From Pseudomonas sp. MYb185 (GTDB taxonomy: Bacteria > Pseudomonadota > Gammaproteobacteria > Pseudomonadales > Pseudomonadaceae), in contig NZ_PCQD01000001.1 of the NCBI RefSeq assembly GCF_002979975.1, positions 372,001 through 436,000 of the forward strand: a stretch of DNA of 64,000 nucleotides, in the 5' to 3' direction. The notes under the pieces were generated by a model. It saw only the letters and a program-made list of their open reading frames with translations. It had not been told where the DNA came from and searched no databases. A program made the translations under genes and the position numbers. Of this stretch, positions 1 to 9,296 are shown in pieces. The first letter of the stretch is position 1. Each line of letters begins with the position of its first letter.

Positions 1-67
1 GAGACATAGTGCTATTTTGTATTGCGGAACTGTGAGATTCAGCAAGGAATTGCAAGGAGGTATACAG

Positions 68-106
68 ATGAATTTGCCAAAGGGATGTATACTTGCGGCA
101 ATTTGA
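68..106 (+). other. possible 12-codon leader-type ORF
   Basis: An ATG at 68 follows a strong Shine-Dalgarno sequence (AAGGAGG at 54-60, spacing 7) and opens a frame of only 12 codons ending in TGA at 104-106. It sits about 65 bases before the DUF1631 gene. The strong ribosome site is the only evidence; the peptide (MNLPKGCILAAI) resembles nothing I know. It could be a leader peptide, or a chance ATG after a purine-rich stretch. Confidence 0.2.
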
Positions 107-172
107 CGCCAGAAATTCGTCACACAGGCGTGGCAGTATTTTAGCGACAGACCGATTGCCCGGAGAGAAGGC

Positions 173-2482
173 ATGTCCAAGGATTACAAGGTAGTTTCGC
201 TCGCCTCCGTCGCACCCGTCGGGCAGCAGATTCGTCATGGCGCCCTGTCCGCCCCGCTGGCGGCGGTACGGGACCGGGCGCTGACCTACCTGCGGGTCGG
301 GCTCAGCGAGCTGTTCGACAATGCCGATGATACCCTCTTCGAAAAGGCCGATCGGGCCGGCAACAACGCCGATCAGAGTCTGTTCTTCGATGCCATGCGC
401 CTGTTGCGCCTGCAGCGCCATGCCATCGAGAAGTCCTGCTGCGACGGTCTGGACCGCGAGTTCGGCAGCCTGCAATATGGCCGCCCAGCCGTCACCGACA
501 ATGCCGTCGCCTTCGACCTCGATACCCTGAGCCTAGTGCAGCCTGACGAACTGGAGCAGACCGTCGCGCTCGATGGCATGGTCGGGCGGGTCAATGCGCG
601 CAATCAGGCCAGCCTCACGCATCTGTCCATGCGCCTCAACAGCCTGGTCAAGACGCCGGTGGATGACAGCAGCAACCCCCTGGCCCCGGCGTACCTGGTA
701 CAACTGTTCGCGGACAGCTGCGCGCCCCTGAACCTGGATATCAAGGTGCGGTTGATCATCCTCAAGATGTTCGAGCGCTATGTCTTCAACTCCATCGACT
801 CGCTGTACATCGATGTCAACGAACTGCTGATCAATGCCGGCATCCTCCCCGACCTGAAGCAGGGCGCGGTGGCGCAACGTCCACGTACCGCCACTGCCAC
901 GGGGCCGCGTAGCCAGCAGGGCGGGGCCCTGGGCGAGGGCTCCGAACAGCAGGTGCTGTCACTGTTCAGCGAGCTGATCAGCAGCTGGCGCCATACCAGC
1001 GGTGACGTTGCGCTCAGTGCCCTGGGCGCGCCTTCGGCGGCGCCGGTGCGTAGCGATGAGCTGCTCGGGATGCTCAGTGGCTTCGCCGCCCTGCAGAGCG
1101 CCAGCCCGGGTGTCACGCTCCGGGAGTTGCGCGGGCACATCAATCAGCAATTGCACGAACAGCAGCGTCAGACCGGCGAAGTGCGCAAGCTCGATCGGGT
1201 GGATGATGACGTCATCAGCCTGGTGTCGATGCTGTTCGATGCGGTGCTGGACGACAGTCAACTGCCGGCCGCGCTCAAGGCGCTGATTGGCCGCATGCAA
1301 CTGCCCATATTGCGCGTGGCGATTGCCGACAAGAGTTTCTTCAACCGCTCCTCCCATCCGGCCAGGCGCCTGCTCAACGAGCTGGCGCGGGCAACCATGG
1401 GCTGGAGCGATCACGACGACCTGCGCCGTGACCAGTTGCATGCGCTGCTCGAGCGCATGGTCGAGCGTCTGCTGGGCGAACAATTGGCCGACGCGGCATT
1501 CTTCGAGCAGATGCATGAGGAACTGGCCGGGTTCATGCGCATCGAGCAGCGCCGCGCGGAGCGGCTGGAGCAGCGCACCCGCGATGCCGAAGAAGGGCGC
1601 GCCCGGGTGGAAGCTGCCCGCAGCAAAGCCGCCAGGGTGCTGAATGAACTGCTGCTGGGGCGCACCCTGCCGGTGTTCGCCGTCGATCTGCTGCGCGACA
1701 CCTGGAGTCAGGTACTGCAGTTGGCCTTTCTGCGTGAAGGGGAGCACTCCAGTGCCTGGCGCTGTGCGGAGCTCACCGCCAGGCAATTGGTGCAAAGCAT
1801 CGAGGTACCGGGCGAGGGCACGAGCGCCCAGCGTCTGGCACTGAATGCCGAGGTCTGTCGCGCGCTGTGCGAGGGGCTGAGCCTGATCGGTGAGGAAGAC
1901 CCGCAGGGCTCGCCTCAGCTGGCGCAGCTGCAGGCACTGCAGCGGGCGGTCTTGGCGGAGCCGTTGCAAGCGGTAGCGGGCTTGGAAACCGAGACGCTCT
2001 CCGCCGTTACGCTGGCCGAACAAGGAGCCAGTCTGGAGTTGGCCGAGCCGACACCAAGTTATCAGGCCCAGCACGACAGGTCGCTCGATGGCGACATCCC
2101 GGTGCTCACCGATATGGTGCACATCGATGAGCCGGTACTGGCGGTGCAGGACGAGGAGGAGCAGTGCCTGCTGGTCGAGGACCTGCCAGACGCCGCGGCG
2201 GTGGCCTGGGTCGACAATCTGCATGCCGGCAGCTGGTTCGAGCTGTCCGGGCTGGCCGACAAGCCGGCGCAGCGTTGCAAACTGGCGGCCATCATCAGCT
2301 TCAGTGGCAAGTACATCTTCGTCAACCGGGCGGGTATGAAGGTCGCGGAGTTCAGCCGCCTGGCCCTGGTCCATCACCATGAACAGGGCCTGATCCGCCT
2401 GCTGGCGAACGATCAGCTGTTCGACCGGGCGCTGGAGTCGGTCATCGGCAATTTGCGTCAGCTGCGCGACAGCAAGGCCTGA
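173..2482 (+). CDS. DUF1631 family protein
   Basis: A 769-residue protein of the DUF1631 family, which is widespread in Pseudomonas and has no firmly assigned biochemical role. It has no signal peptide or clear membrane segment, so it is probably cytoplasmic. The central part (roughly residues 330-500) is rich in charged and leucine residues and looks helical. The last 110 residues contain a compact segment beginning near 'GSWFELSG' that resembles a small beta-barrel, as in PilZ-like C-terminal regions of this family; that comparison is an inference. The start at 173 has a GGAGAG ribosome site at 162-167. In P. aeruginosa the homologue also precedes ampD, so the neighbourhood supports orthology rather than function. 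Confidence 0.85.
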   Translation: MSKDYKVVSLASVAPVGQQIRHGALSAPLAAVRDRALTYLRVGLSELFDNADDTLFEKADRAGNNADQSLFFDAMRLLRLQRHAIEKSCCDGLDREFGSLQYGRPAVTDNAVAFDLDTLSLVQPDELEQTVALDGMVGRVNARNQASLTHLSMRLNSLVKTPVDDSSNPLAPAYLVQLFADSCAPLNLDIKVRLIILKMFERYVFNSIDSLYIDVNELLINAGILPDLKQGAVAQRPRTATATGPRSQQGGALGEGSEQQVLSLFSELISSWRHTSGDVALSALGAPSAAPVRSDELLGMLSGFAALQSASPGVTLRELRGHINQQLHEQQRQTGEVRKLDRVDDDVISLVSMLFDAVLDDSQLPAALKALIGRMQLPILRVAIADKSFFNRSSHPARRLLNELARATMGWSDHDDLRRDQLHALLERMVERLLGEQLADAAFFEQMHEELAGFMRIEQRRAERLEQRTRDAEEGRARVEAARSKAARVLNELLLGRTLPVFAVDLLRDTWSQVLQLAFLREGEHSSAWRCAELTARQLVQSIEVPGEGTSAQRLALNAEVCRALCEGLSLIGEEDPQGSPQLAQLQALQRAVLAEPLQAVAGLETETLSAVTLAEQGASLELAEPTPSYQAQHDRSLDGDIPVLTDMVHIDEPVLAVQDEEEQCLLVEDLPDAAAVAWVDNLHAGSWFELSGLADKPAQRCKLAAIISFSGKYIFVNRAGMKVAEFSRLALVHHHEQGLIRLLANDQLFDRALESVIGNLRQLRDSKA

Positions 2483-2545
2483 GATTCGCTGCTTGCGGCA
2501 ACGCGGCTGCCGCCCTAGCATAGCGTTTTTGCTATCGGGGTACGG

Positions 2546-3127
2546 ATGTCCATGCAGATCGACGCCGCCAGCGGCTGGCTGAGCGAAATAGCCCATTGCC
2601 CATCGGCGCATTTCAATGCGCGCCCCCAGGGCGTGGACATTTCCCTGTTGGTGATCCATAACATCAGCCTGCCGCCAGGCCAGTTTGGCACCGGCTGTGT
2701 GCAGGCGTTCTTCTGTGGCAGTCTGGACGAGACGGCCCATCCCTATTTTGCCGATATCGCCCAGTTGCGGGTCTCGGCGCACTTTCTCGTCGAGCGCGAC
2801 GGTCGCATCACCCAGTTCGTCTCCTGTCTGCAGCGGGCTTGGCATGCCGGCCAGTCCTGCTTTGCCGGGCGTGACAACTGCAACGACTTTTCCCTGGGCA
2901 TCGAACTGGAGGGCACCGATGATCAGCCTTTCACCGATGCGCAATATGCCAGCCTGATCGCGCTGACCCGCACCCTGCAACAAGCCTTTCCACTGATCAC
3001 CCGCGAGCGGATCACTGGCCATGAGCATATCGCTCCGGGCCGCAAGACCGATCCCGGACCCTGTTTCGACTGGTCGCGGTATCTGGACCGTCTGACCGAT
3101 GACGCACTGAAGGATGGGAGCTGCTGA
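2546..3127 (+). CDS. ampD: 1,6-anhydro-N-acetylmuramyl-L-alanine amidase AmpD
   Basis: Cytoplasmic zinc amidase that removes the stem peptide from 1,6-anhydro-muropeptides during peptidoglycan recycling. By destroying the AmpR inducer it keeps AmpC-type beta-lactamase repressed in species that have AmpR. At 193 residues it has the normal family length and lacks a signal peptide. The expected zinc ligands are visible: His38 (in LLVIHNISL), His159 (ITGHEHIAPG) and Asp169 (RKTDPGPCFDW); Glu120 fits the catalytic glutamate (LGIELEG). Its stop overlaps the ampE start by one base (TGATG), so the two are translationally coupled. The recycling permease ampG lies 7 kb away in this window. Confidence 0.97.
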   Translation: MSMQIDAASGWLSEIAHCPSAHFNARPQGVDISLLVIHNISLPPGQFGTGCVQAFFCGSLDETAHPYFADIAQLRVSAHFLVERDGRITQFVSCLQRAWHAGQSCFAGRDNCNDFSLGIELEGTDDQPFTDAQYASLIALTRTLQQAFPLITRERITGHEHIAPGRKTDPGPCFDWSRYLDRLTDDALKDGSC

Positions 3128-3936
3128 TGAATTTCCTGGTACTGCTGCTGGTGGCCTTGATTCTGCTGTGGACGCCCTGGCGTACTGGCTATCCACGGGA
3201 TGTCCTGCAGCCCTGGGTGGCACGGGCTGCCGGTGTCGGCCGGCAATGGGGCGCCGTCGCTGCTGTCCTGCTGTTGCTGGTACCCGTGGGGCTGCTGCTC
3301 TGGCTGGTGGAGGGCCTGGCTTACGGCCTGTTCACCCTGGTGCTGCATGTGGGGCTGTTATTGCTGAGCGTGGGCCGGCATGACCCGCTGGCCGGGATGA
3401 ATGCGGATTTCCTTGCGGCCTGGCGGCGTCAGGATCAGGCGGCCGCTGCGCTGGTGGCTGAGCAGCAGCTGGGAGTCACGGCCGAGCAGGCCGATGAGCT
3501 GCTGGTAGCGGTGCGTGGGCGCATGGTGACGGCCAGTCTGCAGGACTATTTCGTTCCGGCCTTCTGGTACCTGCTGCTCGGGCCGTTGGGTGCGCTGGGC
3601 TATCGTCTGCTGGAACTGGCCAGTCGGCGCGAGGGACAGTCGGTGACGCGGCCCGCCGCGCTGCTGGTGCACGCCCTGGAATGGATACCGGCGCGCCTGC
3701 TGGCGCTGAGCTTTGCCTTGGTAGGGCAGTTCGATATCACCCTGCGAACCCTGCGTGGCCTGGCTGGCGAATGGGAGCTGCCGGGTGGTGAGCTGGCTAC
3801 CCGCTGCGCTCAGGCGGCGCTGGCGCCCGAGCTCGAACATGAGCAGCAGGAGGTGCTGGCCGATACCCGGCAACTGCTGGTCCGCTCCATTCTGACCTGG
3901 GCGGTGGTGATCGCCTTTCTGTCCATGTTGAGCTAA
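3127..3936 (+). CDS. ampE: inner-membrane protein AmpE
   Basis: AmpE-type regulatory signalling-modulator protein, 269 residues, the usual partner of AmpD in an ampDE operon. Its molecular role is poorly defined; it is an integral inner-membrane protein proposed to act as a sensor in the beta-lactamase induction pathway. Hydrophobic segments are visible near residues 2-16, 42-62, 64-82, 140-160 and 248-268. The soluble portion between the third and fourth segments contains the 'FLAAWRRQDQAAA' region typical of the family. The ATG overlaps the ampD stop codon. The TAA stop codon lies inside the -35 element of a sigma-28-type promoter for the next gene. Confidence 0.93.
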   Translation: MNFLVLLLVALILLWTPWRTGYPRDVLQPWVARAAGVGRQWGAVAAVLLLLVPVGLLLWLVEGLAYGLFTLVLHVGLLLLSVGRHDPLAGMNADFLAAWRRQDQAAAALVAEQQLGVTAEQADELLVAVRGRMVTASLQDYFVPAFWYLLLGPLGALGYRLLELASRREGQSVTRPAALLVHALEWIPARLLALSFALVGQFDITLRTLRGLAGEWELPGGELATRCAQAALAPELEHEQQEVLADTRQLLVRSILTWAVVIAFLSMLS

Positions 3937-3960
3937 AGATAGCTTGTCTCAGGCCGATAG
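3934..3960 (+). promoter_or_regulatory. sigma-28 (FliA)-type promoter for chemoreceptor gene
   Basis: TAAAG at 3934-3938, exactly 14 bases, then GCCGATAG at 3953-3960. This fits the flagellar sigma-28 consensus (TAAAGTTT-N11-GCCGATAA) at both boxes and in spacing. It begins inside the ampE stop codon and lies about 105 bases before the chemoreceptor start, so the receptor is probably transcribed with the late flagellar and chemotaxis regulon rather than with ampDE. Confidence 0.75.
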
Positions 3961-4066
3961 ATAGAAGGACATACGCCGGCTGCGCCCAGCGCTATACAAC
4001 AGCACAATTATTCTAAGAAACCAGCCTGTGTGACGACACGGAGCCCGGTTCGACAAGGAGACGCAC

Positions 4067-6082
4067 TTGAACAGTCTATTGGCTCCCGCCATGGCATTGA
4101 TGAACCGACTCGGTTATGCCATGAAATTCTGTCTGATCAGCGCCCTGTGCTTCGTTCCACTCATAGTGGTCAGCGGCATGCTGGTGAACCAGGCCTGGGA
4201 GCGGGTGCAGGTCTCGCGGCATGCGCTTGATTCCATGCAGTTGCTGGGGCAGGTCACCCAATTGATCACCGATGCCGAAAGGTTGCGCGGGCTGGATATC
4301 GCTGCCTTCCACCTGGGGGTGGGCGAGCAGGGCGCGGCGCTGGAGCAGCGCAGCGGCGACGTGCTCAAACGGCTGATCGGCGGGCTGCAGGGCTTGCCCC
4401 TGAACCGTGCGGATGCGGATGCGGCGGAGCTGATCGAAAAGCGCGATGAGCTGGTGGCTGAATACCAGAGCATCGGTACCGCCTCGCTGCGCAATCGCGG
4501 CCAGATGTCCACCCAGGCGCATGTTGAGCTACTCTCGTTGCTGACCTTCAGTGCCGCCTACAGCGGTCTGCCCCATGACTACGATCGCAACGTGCGCCAG
4601 TTGACTGACCTGCTGGTCAACCATTCCCCACAGATCACCTCCACCATCGGCATGGGTCGGGCCATAGGGTCCTATTCCATCGGCCTTGGGTACCTGAACT
4701 CCGACGCCAGCCGGGATATGGACCGCCTGTTGGAAGAGATTCAGCACCTGGCGGTCAACTACACCCAGGCGCTGTCGTTCCTGCAACAGCCGGAACTGCA
4801 ATCGCTGCGCGCCCCGGCGACTGCCAGCAGCGAGTCTCTGGAACGGGTGCTGGAGATTTTCGAGGATGAAATCATCATGGCTTCCAGCTATGACGACAGT
4901 TGGGACAGCTACTTCGAGCGGCTCAGTGCGGAGATGGCCAAGACCCACGGCTTCAGCGAGGCGATCCTCGGCTACCTGGAAGACGCCCTGACCCAGCGGC
5001 TGGGTGAGGGTAAGCGCGCCATGCTGGTTCTGGTGAGCGCCCTGGCGGTCATCCTGCTGCTTATCGTCTGGCTGTACCTGGGCTTCTACATGGCTACCCG
5101 GCGCACCATTTCCGAGCTGTCCGCGACCATGCGCCAGGTAGCGGCGGGGGACATGACCGGTCGGGTCAAGGTCGTCAGTCATGATGAACTGGGCAATCTG
5201 GCGGGGGAGTTCAACGGCTGCATCGAGCGTATCCAGGGGTTGATCCGGCATGTCAGCCAGACCTCTGGGCAGGTCAGCGACCAGTCGCAACAGGTGGTGG
5301 GCATTTCCACCGAAAGCAGCCAGGCGGTAGAGGCTCAGCGAACCCAGATCGAGCAGGTGGCCACGGCGATGAACGAGATGGCCGCCACCTCCCAGGAAGT
5401 GGCGCGCAGCGCGGCGCTGGCGGTGACCAACGCCGAACAGGTCAACAACGAAACGGTCAATGGCCGGCGCATGGTGGAGTCCTCGGTGGATGGCATCGAG
5501 AAGCTGGCCATGGAAATCGAGAACTCGGTGAAGGTGATCAACAACCTGGCCGAGGACAGCGCTTCGATCAGCCGGGTGCTGGATGTCATCAAGGGTGTGG
5601 CCGAGCAGACCAACCTGCTGGCGCTCAACGCAGCGATCGAGGCGGCCCGGGCTGGCGAGCAGGGGCGCGGTTTTGCGGTGGTGGCCGATGAGGTACGCAC
5701 CCTGGCCCAGCGTACCCAGCAGTCCACCCAGGAAATCGAACAGATGATCGCCCGGCTGCAGGATGGGGTTGGTGCGGCGGTCAAGGCGATGGGCAGCAGC
5801 CACAGCATGACCGGCGAGGCGGTGGATTCTTCATTGAAGGTACAGTCGGCGCTGGACAACATCCTGCGCGCGGTCACCCAGATCGTCGACCAGAGCCAGC
5901 AGATTGCCGCCGCTGCCGAGCAGCAGACGGCGGTCAGTCATGATATCGACCAGAATATCGTGCAGATCAACCAGTCCGGTGAGCGCACCGCCGATGGCGC
6001 ACGGCGCACGGAGCAGGCCAGTAGCCGCATGGGCGAGCTGGTCGGTGAGCTGCAGAAGATCATCAGCGCATTCCGAGTGTGA
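4067..6082 (+). CDS. methyl-accepting chemotaxis protein
   Basis: A 671-residue transmembrane chemoreceptor that senses an unknown signal and controls CheA through CheW. A TTG start at 4067 is chosen because AAGGAG at 4055-4060 is correctly spaced; ATG 4091 is the alternative. Layout: first membrane segment near residues 20-40, a long mostly helical periplasmic domain to about 318, second membrane segment near 320-343, HAMP domain around 345-398, then the cytoplasmic signalling domain. The hairpin tip is nearly invariant ([20 protein letters not shown] followed by FAVVADEVR). The C-terminus lacks a CheR-binding NWETF-type pentapeptide. A sigma-28-type promoter lies just upstream. The ligand domain is not one I can assign. 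Confidence 0.93.
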   Translation: MNSLLAPAMALMNRLGYAMKFCLISALCFVPLIVVSGMLVNQAWERVQVSRHALDSMQLLGQVTQLITDAERLRGLDIAAFHLGVGEQGAALEQRSGDVLKRLIGGLQGLPLNRADADAAELIEKRDELVAEYQSIGTASLRNRGQMSTQAHVELLSLLTFSAAYSGLPHDYDRNVRQLTDLLVNHSPQITSTIGMGRAIGSYSIGLGYLNSDASRDMDRLLEEIQHLAVNYTQALSFLQQPELQSLRAPATASSESLERVLEIFEDEIIMASSYDDSWDSYFERLSAEMAKTHGFSEAILGYLEDALTQRLGEGKRAMLVLVSALAVILLLIVWLYLGFYMATRRTISELSATMRQVAAGDMTGRVKVVSHDELGNLAGEFNGCIERIQGLIRHVSQTSGQVSDQSQQVVGISTESSQAVEAQRTQIEQVATAMNEMAATSQEVARSAALAVTNAEQVNNETVNGRRMVESSVDGIEKLAMEIENSVKVINNLAEDSASISRVLDVIKGVAEQTNLLALNAAIEAARAGEQGRGFAVVADEVRTLAQRTQQSTQEIEQMIARLQDGVGAAVKAMGSSHSMTGEAVDSSLKVQSALDNILRAVTQIVDQSQQIAAAAEQQTAVSHDIDQNIVQINQSGERTADGARRTEQASSRMGELVGELQKIISAFRV

Positions 6083-6583
6083 ACGGGGTGGGGGTGAGCC
6101 GCTAGTCATCGGCAACCCCCTATCGCCGCCTGCGGTGCGGTGATTCGATGTGGCTTCCACGCCAGGGCTGCCGAGGTTGGGTGGCCCGATCAGATGTTCC
6201 GGTATTCCGTCATTGCGAGGAGGCGCTTTTTGCCGACGTGGCAATCCATGGGCTCGGTGTTATCGGCCAGCAATGGATTGCCACACCCTTCGGGTTCGCA
6301 ATGACGGTATTCGAGACGGGTTTCTCGCCGGGCTGAGCTGCCGCTGGTGATGTGGGAGTCTTCGCCCCGCCTGCGGCGGTGCGCTGGCGCGCAGCAAACC
6401 AGGGATATGTGAACGGGGTGTGGCGCGCCGGCGCTACGCCGACGGACTTGTAGCCGCCGAGAACCGTCGGCGAGCAGGCGCTCCCGCCCCGTGGTGCTTT
6501 GCCGGTTGATACAGGAATGTTTGATGAGAGCGGCGTCGGATCACCGCGCCGCTCGCCGCGATGCATGCTATCAGGCCAATCTA
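6083..6583. other. gene-free region with palindromic repeats
   Basis: About 500 bases between the chemoreceptor and the adenosyltransferase gene with no convincing coding sequence. It contains the 101-bp terminal-inverted-repeat element at 6207-6307 and, near 6420-6490, GC-rich palindromic pieces (gtcggcgagcaggcgctc, gcgccggcgctacgcc) of the same type as the REP-like repeats at 9.8, 16.5 and 20.5 kb. I see no clear terminator with a T-run. Confidence 0.6.
6207..6307. repeat. 101-bp palindromic element, same family as the 22.4-kb array
   Basis: The element is bounded by a perfect 12-bp inverted repeat: CCGTCATTGCGA at 6207-6218 and TCGCAATGACGG at 6296-6307. Inside it is a second inverted pair around GCAATCCA (6241-6248) and TGGATTGC (6274-6281). 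The same nested design is found in each unit of the array at 22.36-22.84 kb, so this is a dispersed, probably non-autonomous palindromic repeat that could form a long hairpin. Confidence 0.85.
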
Positions 6584-7150
6584 CTACTCGACCGGCTTCG
6601 GCTTGGGTCGCCACAGCACCTCGGCGGTACCTTCCAGGCGGGCGATGCTGCGCGCGGTCACGAACAGCAGGTCGGACAGGCGGTTGAGGTAGGCCAGGGC
6701 CTGGGGGTTGATGGTTTCCTTGCCGGCCAGCGTCTGATAGCGGCGTTCAGCCCGCCGGCAGACACTGCGGGCCAGGTGCGCCTGGGCGATGGGCAGCGAG
6801 CCGCCGGGCAGGATGAATTCCTTCAGTGGAGGCAGCTCGGCGTTGAAGCCGTCGATCAGCGTTTCCAGTTCGGTCACATCCGCCGCCTCGATGATATCGA
6901 CGCCGGGGATGGCCAGCTCGCCGCCGATGTCGAACAGGCGATGCTGCACCGGCGCCAGTGCGGCATGTACCGGCTGCAAGGCCGAGCTGGTCAACCCGGC
7001 CAGCAGCACGCCAATGCAGCTGTTCAGCTCATCCACCGCGCCCATGGCCTCGATACGGGGGCTGTCCTTGCCGACGCGGCTGCCATCGGCCAGGCCGGTG
7101 GTGCCAGCATCGCCGGTGCGGGTGTAGAGTTTGCTCAAGCGGTAGCCCAT
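6584..7150 (-). CDS. PduO-type cob(I)alamin adenosyltransferase
   Basis: A 188-residue ATP:cob(I)alamin adenosyltransferase of the PduO type, which transfers the adenosyl group of ATP to reduced cobalamin to make adenosylcobalamin. The N-terminal nucleotide-binding signature is clear (TRTGDAGTTGLADGSR) followed by the MGAVDELNS helix; the later 'ARSVCRRAERR' segment is the conserved arginine-rich region of the trimer active site. Length is typical. It stands alone, with repeats on both sides and no cobalamin riboswitch that I can see upstream. The product could serve B12-dependent enzymes encoded elsewhere; none is encoded in this window. Confidence 0.93.
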   Translation of the reverse strand: MGYRLSKLYTRTGDAGTTGLADGSRVGKDSPRIEAMGAVDELNSCIGVLLAGLTSSALQPVHAALAPVQHRLFDIGGELAIPGVDIIEAADVTELETLIDGFNAELPPLKEFILPGGSLPIAQAHLARSVCRRAERRYQTLAGKETINPQALAYLNRLSDLLFVTARSIARLEGTAEVLWRPKPKPVE

Positions 7151-7186
7151 GGCCGATCTCCTGTGGAAAAGAGGCCAGACTAGCGC

Positions 7187-7217
7187 AGCTACAAGCTACA
7201 AGCTACAAGCTACAAGC
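7187..7217. repeat. short tandem repeat (AGCTACA)x4
   Basis: Four consecutive copies of the heptamer AGCTACA (7187-7214) followed by a partial copy AGC. The repeat is in the 150-base gap between the adenosyltransferase start and the panE stop. Such a tract could vary in copy number by slippage, but it lies too far from a recognised promoter to suggest a function. Confidence 0.85.
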
Positions 7218-7300
7218 CTCGTCATCCTCGGCCTGCGCGAAGGATGACGGAGTCTGGGGCTGGGGGGCTGACGCGGTTTGCAATGAAACCTCAGCAGCCC

Positions 7301-8227
7301 CTAGTCCTGTGGCAGACCCAGTTCGGCCAGGTGGTTCTGCAGTTGCCGGTACAGGGCGTCGAGTACCGGCGTGGCCAGGCCGACGCGGCGGGCGGTGCGG
7401 CAGGCGTGGCCGAGGATGAAGTCGATCTCGGTACGCCGGTGGGCTGTCAGGTCCTGGCGCATGGAGGAGCTGTTGGCGGCGGTGGCCTGGATCACCCCAA
7501 GGATGCGTTCGCGCAGTTGGTGCAGCGACAGCGCCACGTCCTGGCTGGCGAGCAGGGCGTGCAGTTCGGCCAGCAGGGGTGCAAATGAGGCGCCGGCCCG
7601 CTCGGGCACCTCGCCATTGGCACAGTCGTGCAGGGCACTGATGGGGTTGATGGCGCAGTTGACCGCCAGCTTCAGCCACAGTACCGGCATGATCTGCGGC
7701 TCCCAGCGCCAGTCGATGCCTGCGTGGCCGAGCAGTGCCAGCCAGTCGGGGGCCGGTTGCTGCTGCGGATCGCCGACCAGGGTCTGACCGATGCCGGCCC
7801 AGACCACGTGGTTGGCCTCCCGTTTCCAGGCACCATCGGTGACACTGGCATACAGCACCCGCTGCGACGGCAGGCGTGCGCGAACGGCCTGCTGGCTACC
7901 CAGGCCGTTCTGCAGCAACAGCAATTGGCTGTCGGCCTGCAGGCGTGGCGCTACGCTGTCCAGCGCGTCGGCCACGGCCCAGGCCTTGGTGGCGATCACC
8001 AGCCGGTGGATCGGCTGCTGGCTGTCCCCGGCCAGCTCCGCCGCAACGCGCAGGGTCTGGCTGCACCCCTGCTGTTCCAGCAGCAGCTGATCGTGGCGGC
8101 TGTGCCAGTCGCGCAGTGCCTGCGGTGTGCGCAGGATCAGTCGACAGTCGATCCCGGCATCCGCACAGCGAGCCGCCCAGAGCAGACCCAGGCTGCCGGC
8201 GCCGAGTATGTGCAGGGTCTCAGACAA
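7301..8227 (-). CDS. panE: 2-dehydropantoate 2-reductase
   Basis: NADPH-dependent ketopantoate reductase of 308 residues, making pantoate for coenzyme A biosynthesis. The N-terminal Rossmann fold opens with 'LHILGAGSLGLLWAAR', and the C-terminal helical ApbA/PanE domain contains the 'LKLAVNCAINPISALHDCANG' region (split here by eye: NCAINPISAL is the family hallmark with the catalytic lysine just before it). Its ATG overlaps the end of the upstream response-regulator gene by 8 bases on the same strand, so the two are probably co-transcribed, an arrangement also known next to yajQ in P. aeruginosa. Members of this family can reduce other 2-keto acids, so substrate assignment rests partly on synteny. 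Confidence 0.9.
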   Translation of the reverse strand: MSETLHILGAGSLGLLWAARCADAGIDCRLILRTPQALRDWHSRHDQLLLEQQGCSQTLRVAAELAGDSQQPIHRLVIATKAWAVADALDSVAPRLQADSQLLLLQNGLGSQQAVRARLPSQRVLYASVTDGAWKREANHVVWAGIGQTLVGDPQQQPAPDWLALLGHAGIDWRWEPQIMPVLWLKLAVNCAINPISALHDCANGEVPERAGASFAPLLAELHALLASQDVALSLHQLRERILGVIQATAANSSSMRQDLTAHRRTEIDFILGHACRTARRVGLATPVLDALYRQLQNHLAELGLPQD

Positions 8228-9185
8228 GTTGCGGCATCCGCACTTCGGTGATCAGGTTGGTGGCATAGGCCTGACCCAGATGCTGTTCCACCTGCTGCAG
8301 CAGATGATCGGCGCTGATACGCGGGTCATGCTTGGCCACGGTGCTCAGCGACATACCGGCCCGTACCGAGAGGTAGCCCTCGCTGGTCTTGAATGCCTTG
8401 AGATTCAGGCCATCATGCAGGCGGCGGAAGCTGTTGGGCTTGCAGTCGTCGGCATTGTCGCCAACGGTGCAGATGGCGAAGGTGTCGGGACCTATGCGCG
8501 CGGTCACGTCCATCGGCCGGACCAGCTGTTGCAGGCGACGGGCGATGCCCTTGAGCAGCTCCTGCTGCACGGCTTCGCCGTAGCGGCTGCCCAGATCCTC
8601 GAAATTCTGTATGCCGAGCACCAGCAGCGAGCAGAAGCCGCCGCGCGACTCGACACCCTGCAGGGCATCCTCCAGGCGTTGCTGCAGGTAACGGCGGTTA
8701 CCCAGCGCAGTCAGGCTGTCGACCAGGTTGTGCTCTTCCAGCTGTGCATTGTTGCTGGCCAGCAGGCGGTTTTCCTCCAGCAGGCGATTGATCAGATGGG
8801 TGATGCGGTCGGCGGCATAGATGCGTGGCAGCAACTGTTCGCTCATGGCCGACTTGCTGATGAAGTCATCCACCCCGCGGTCGAACGCCTCGCCAAGTAC
8901 ATTGTCGCCTTCCCGGGCGGTCAACAGCATGACGTAGGTGTAGTGACTGGTCTGTTCGTCGCGCTGGCGAATGCGTGTGGTCAGTTGCAACCCATCCATC
9001 TCCGGCATCAGCCAGTCGGCGACCATGACGCTGGCGGCGCGCTCCTCATGCATGGCCAGTGCGGCCATGGCGGAAGTGGCGAAGCGTATATCCGTATACC
9101 CCGCCTGGGACAAGGCATGGCCTATGACGGCACTGCTGAACTTGGTATCGTCCACCACCATTATGCTGAGTTGGGGGTTGGGCAT
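8220..9185 (-). CDS. response regulator with degenerate GGDEF domain
   Basis: A 321-residue two-domain protein: an N-terminal receiver domain (residues 1-125) with acidic pair Asp12-Asp13, phospho-acceptor Asp57 (VADWLMPEMDG) and the conserved lysine near residue 110 (DFISKSAM), then a diguanylate-cyclase-like domain (about 150-310). The signature that should read GGDEF is GPDTF here (ARIGPDTFAICT), so cyclic-di-GMP synthesis is unlikely; it may act as a protein- or nucleotide-binding output. It is followed by panE (8-base overlap) and diverges from yajQ, which encodes a nucleotide-binding protein reported to bind cyclic di-GMP in some bacteria. The cognate kinase is not in this window. Confidence 0.9.
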   Translation of the reverse strand: MPNPQLSIMVVDDTKFSSAVIGHALSQAGYTDIRFATSAMAALAMHEERAASVMVADWLMPEMDGLQLTTRIRQRDEQTSHYTYVMLLTAREGDNVLGEAFDRGVDDFISKSAMSEQLLPRIYAADRITHLINRLLEENRLLASNNAQLEEHNLVDSLTALGNRRYLQQRLEDALQGVESRGGFCSLLVLGIQNFEDLGSRYGEAVQQELLKGIARRLQQLVRPMDVTARIGPDTFAICTVGDNADDCKPNSFRRLHDGLNLKAFKTSEGYLSVRAGMSLSTVAKHDPRISADHLLQQVEQHLGQAYATNLITEVRMPQLV

Positions 9186-9296
9186 GTCTGAGCTCCCTGC
9201 TGCATGTTTTTTAACTGACGCCGGTATAATGCCATGACGTCAGGTCGATGTTCTGCCATACCTGTCATAAATATCATGTTTATTTGAGGCCAAGCC

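Noticed and set aside
959-3223. 754-codon minus-strand frame
   Set aside because: Antisense to the DUF1631 and ampD genes; no recognisable domain and biased composition.
6083-6583. Small ORFs and a possible cobalamin riboswitch near the adenosyltransferase gene
   Set aside because: Open frames here overlap palindromic repeats and lack ribosome sites. The region is downstream of the adenosyltransferase gene, and its actual upstream side shows no B12-box-like sequence.
6491-7183. 230-codon plus-strand frame over the adenosyltransferase gene
   Set aside because: Opposite strand to a clear PduO-type gene; no motif in the translated product.
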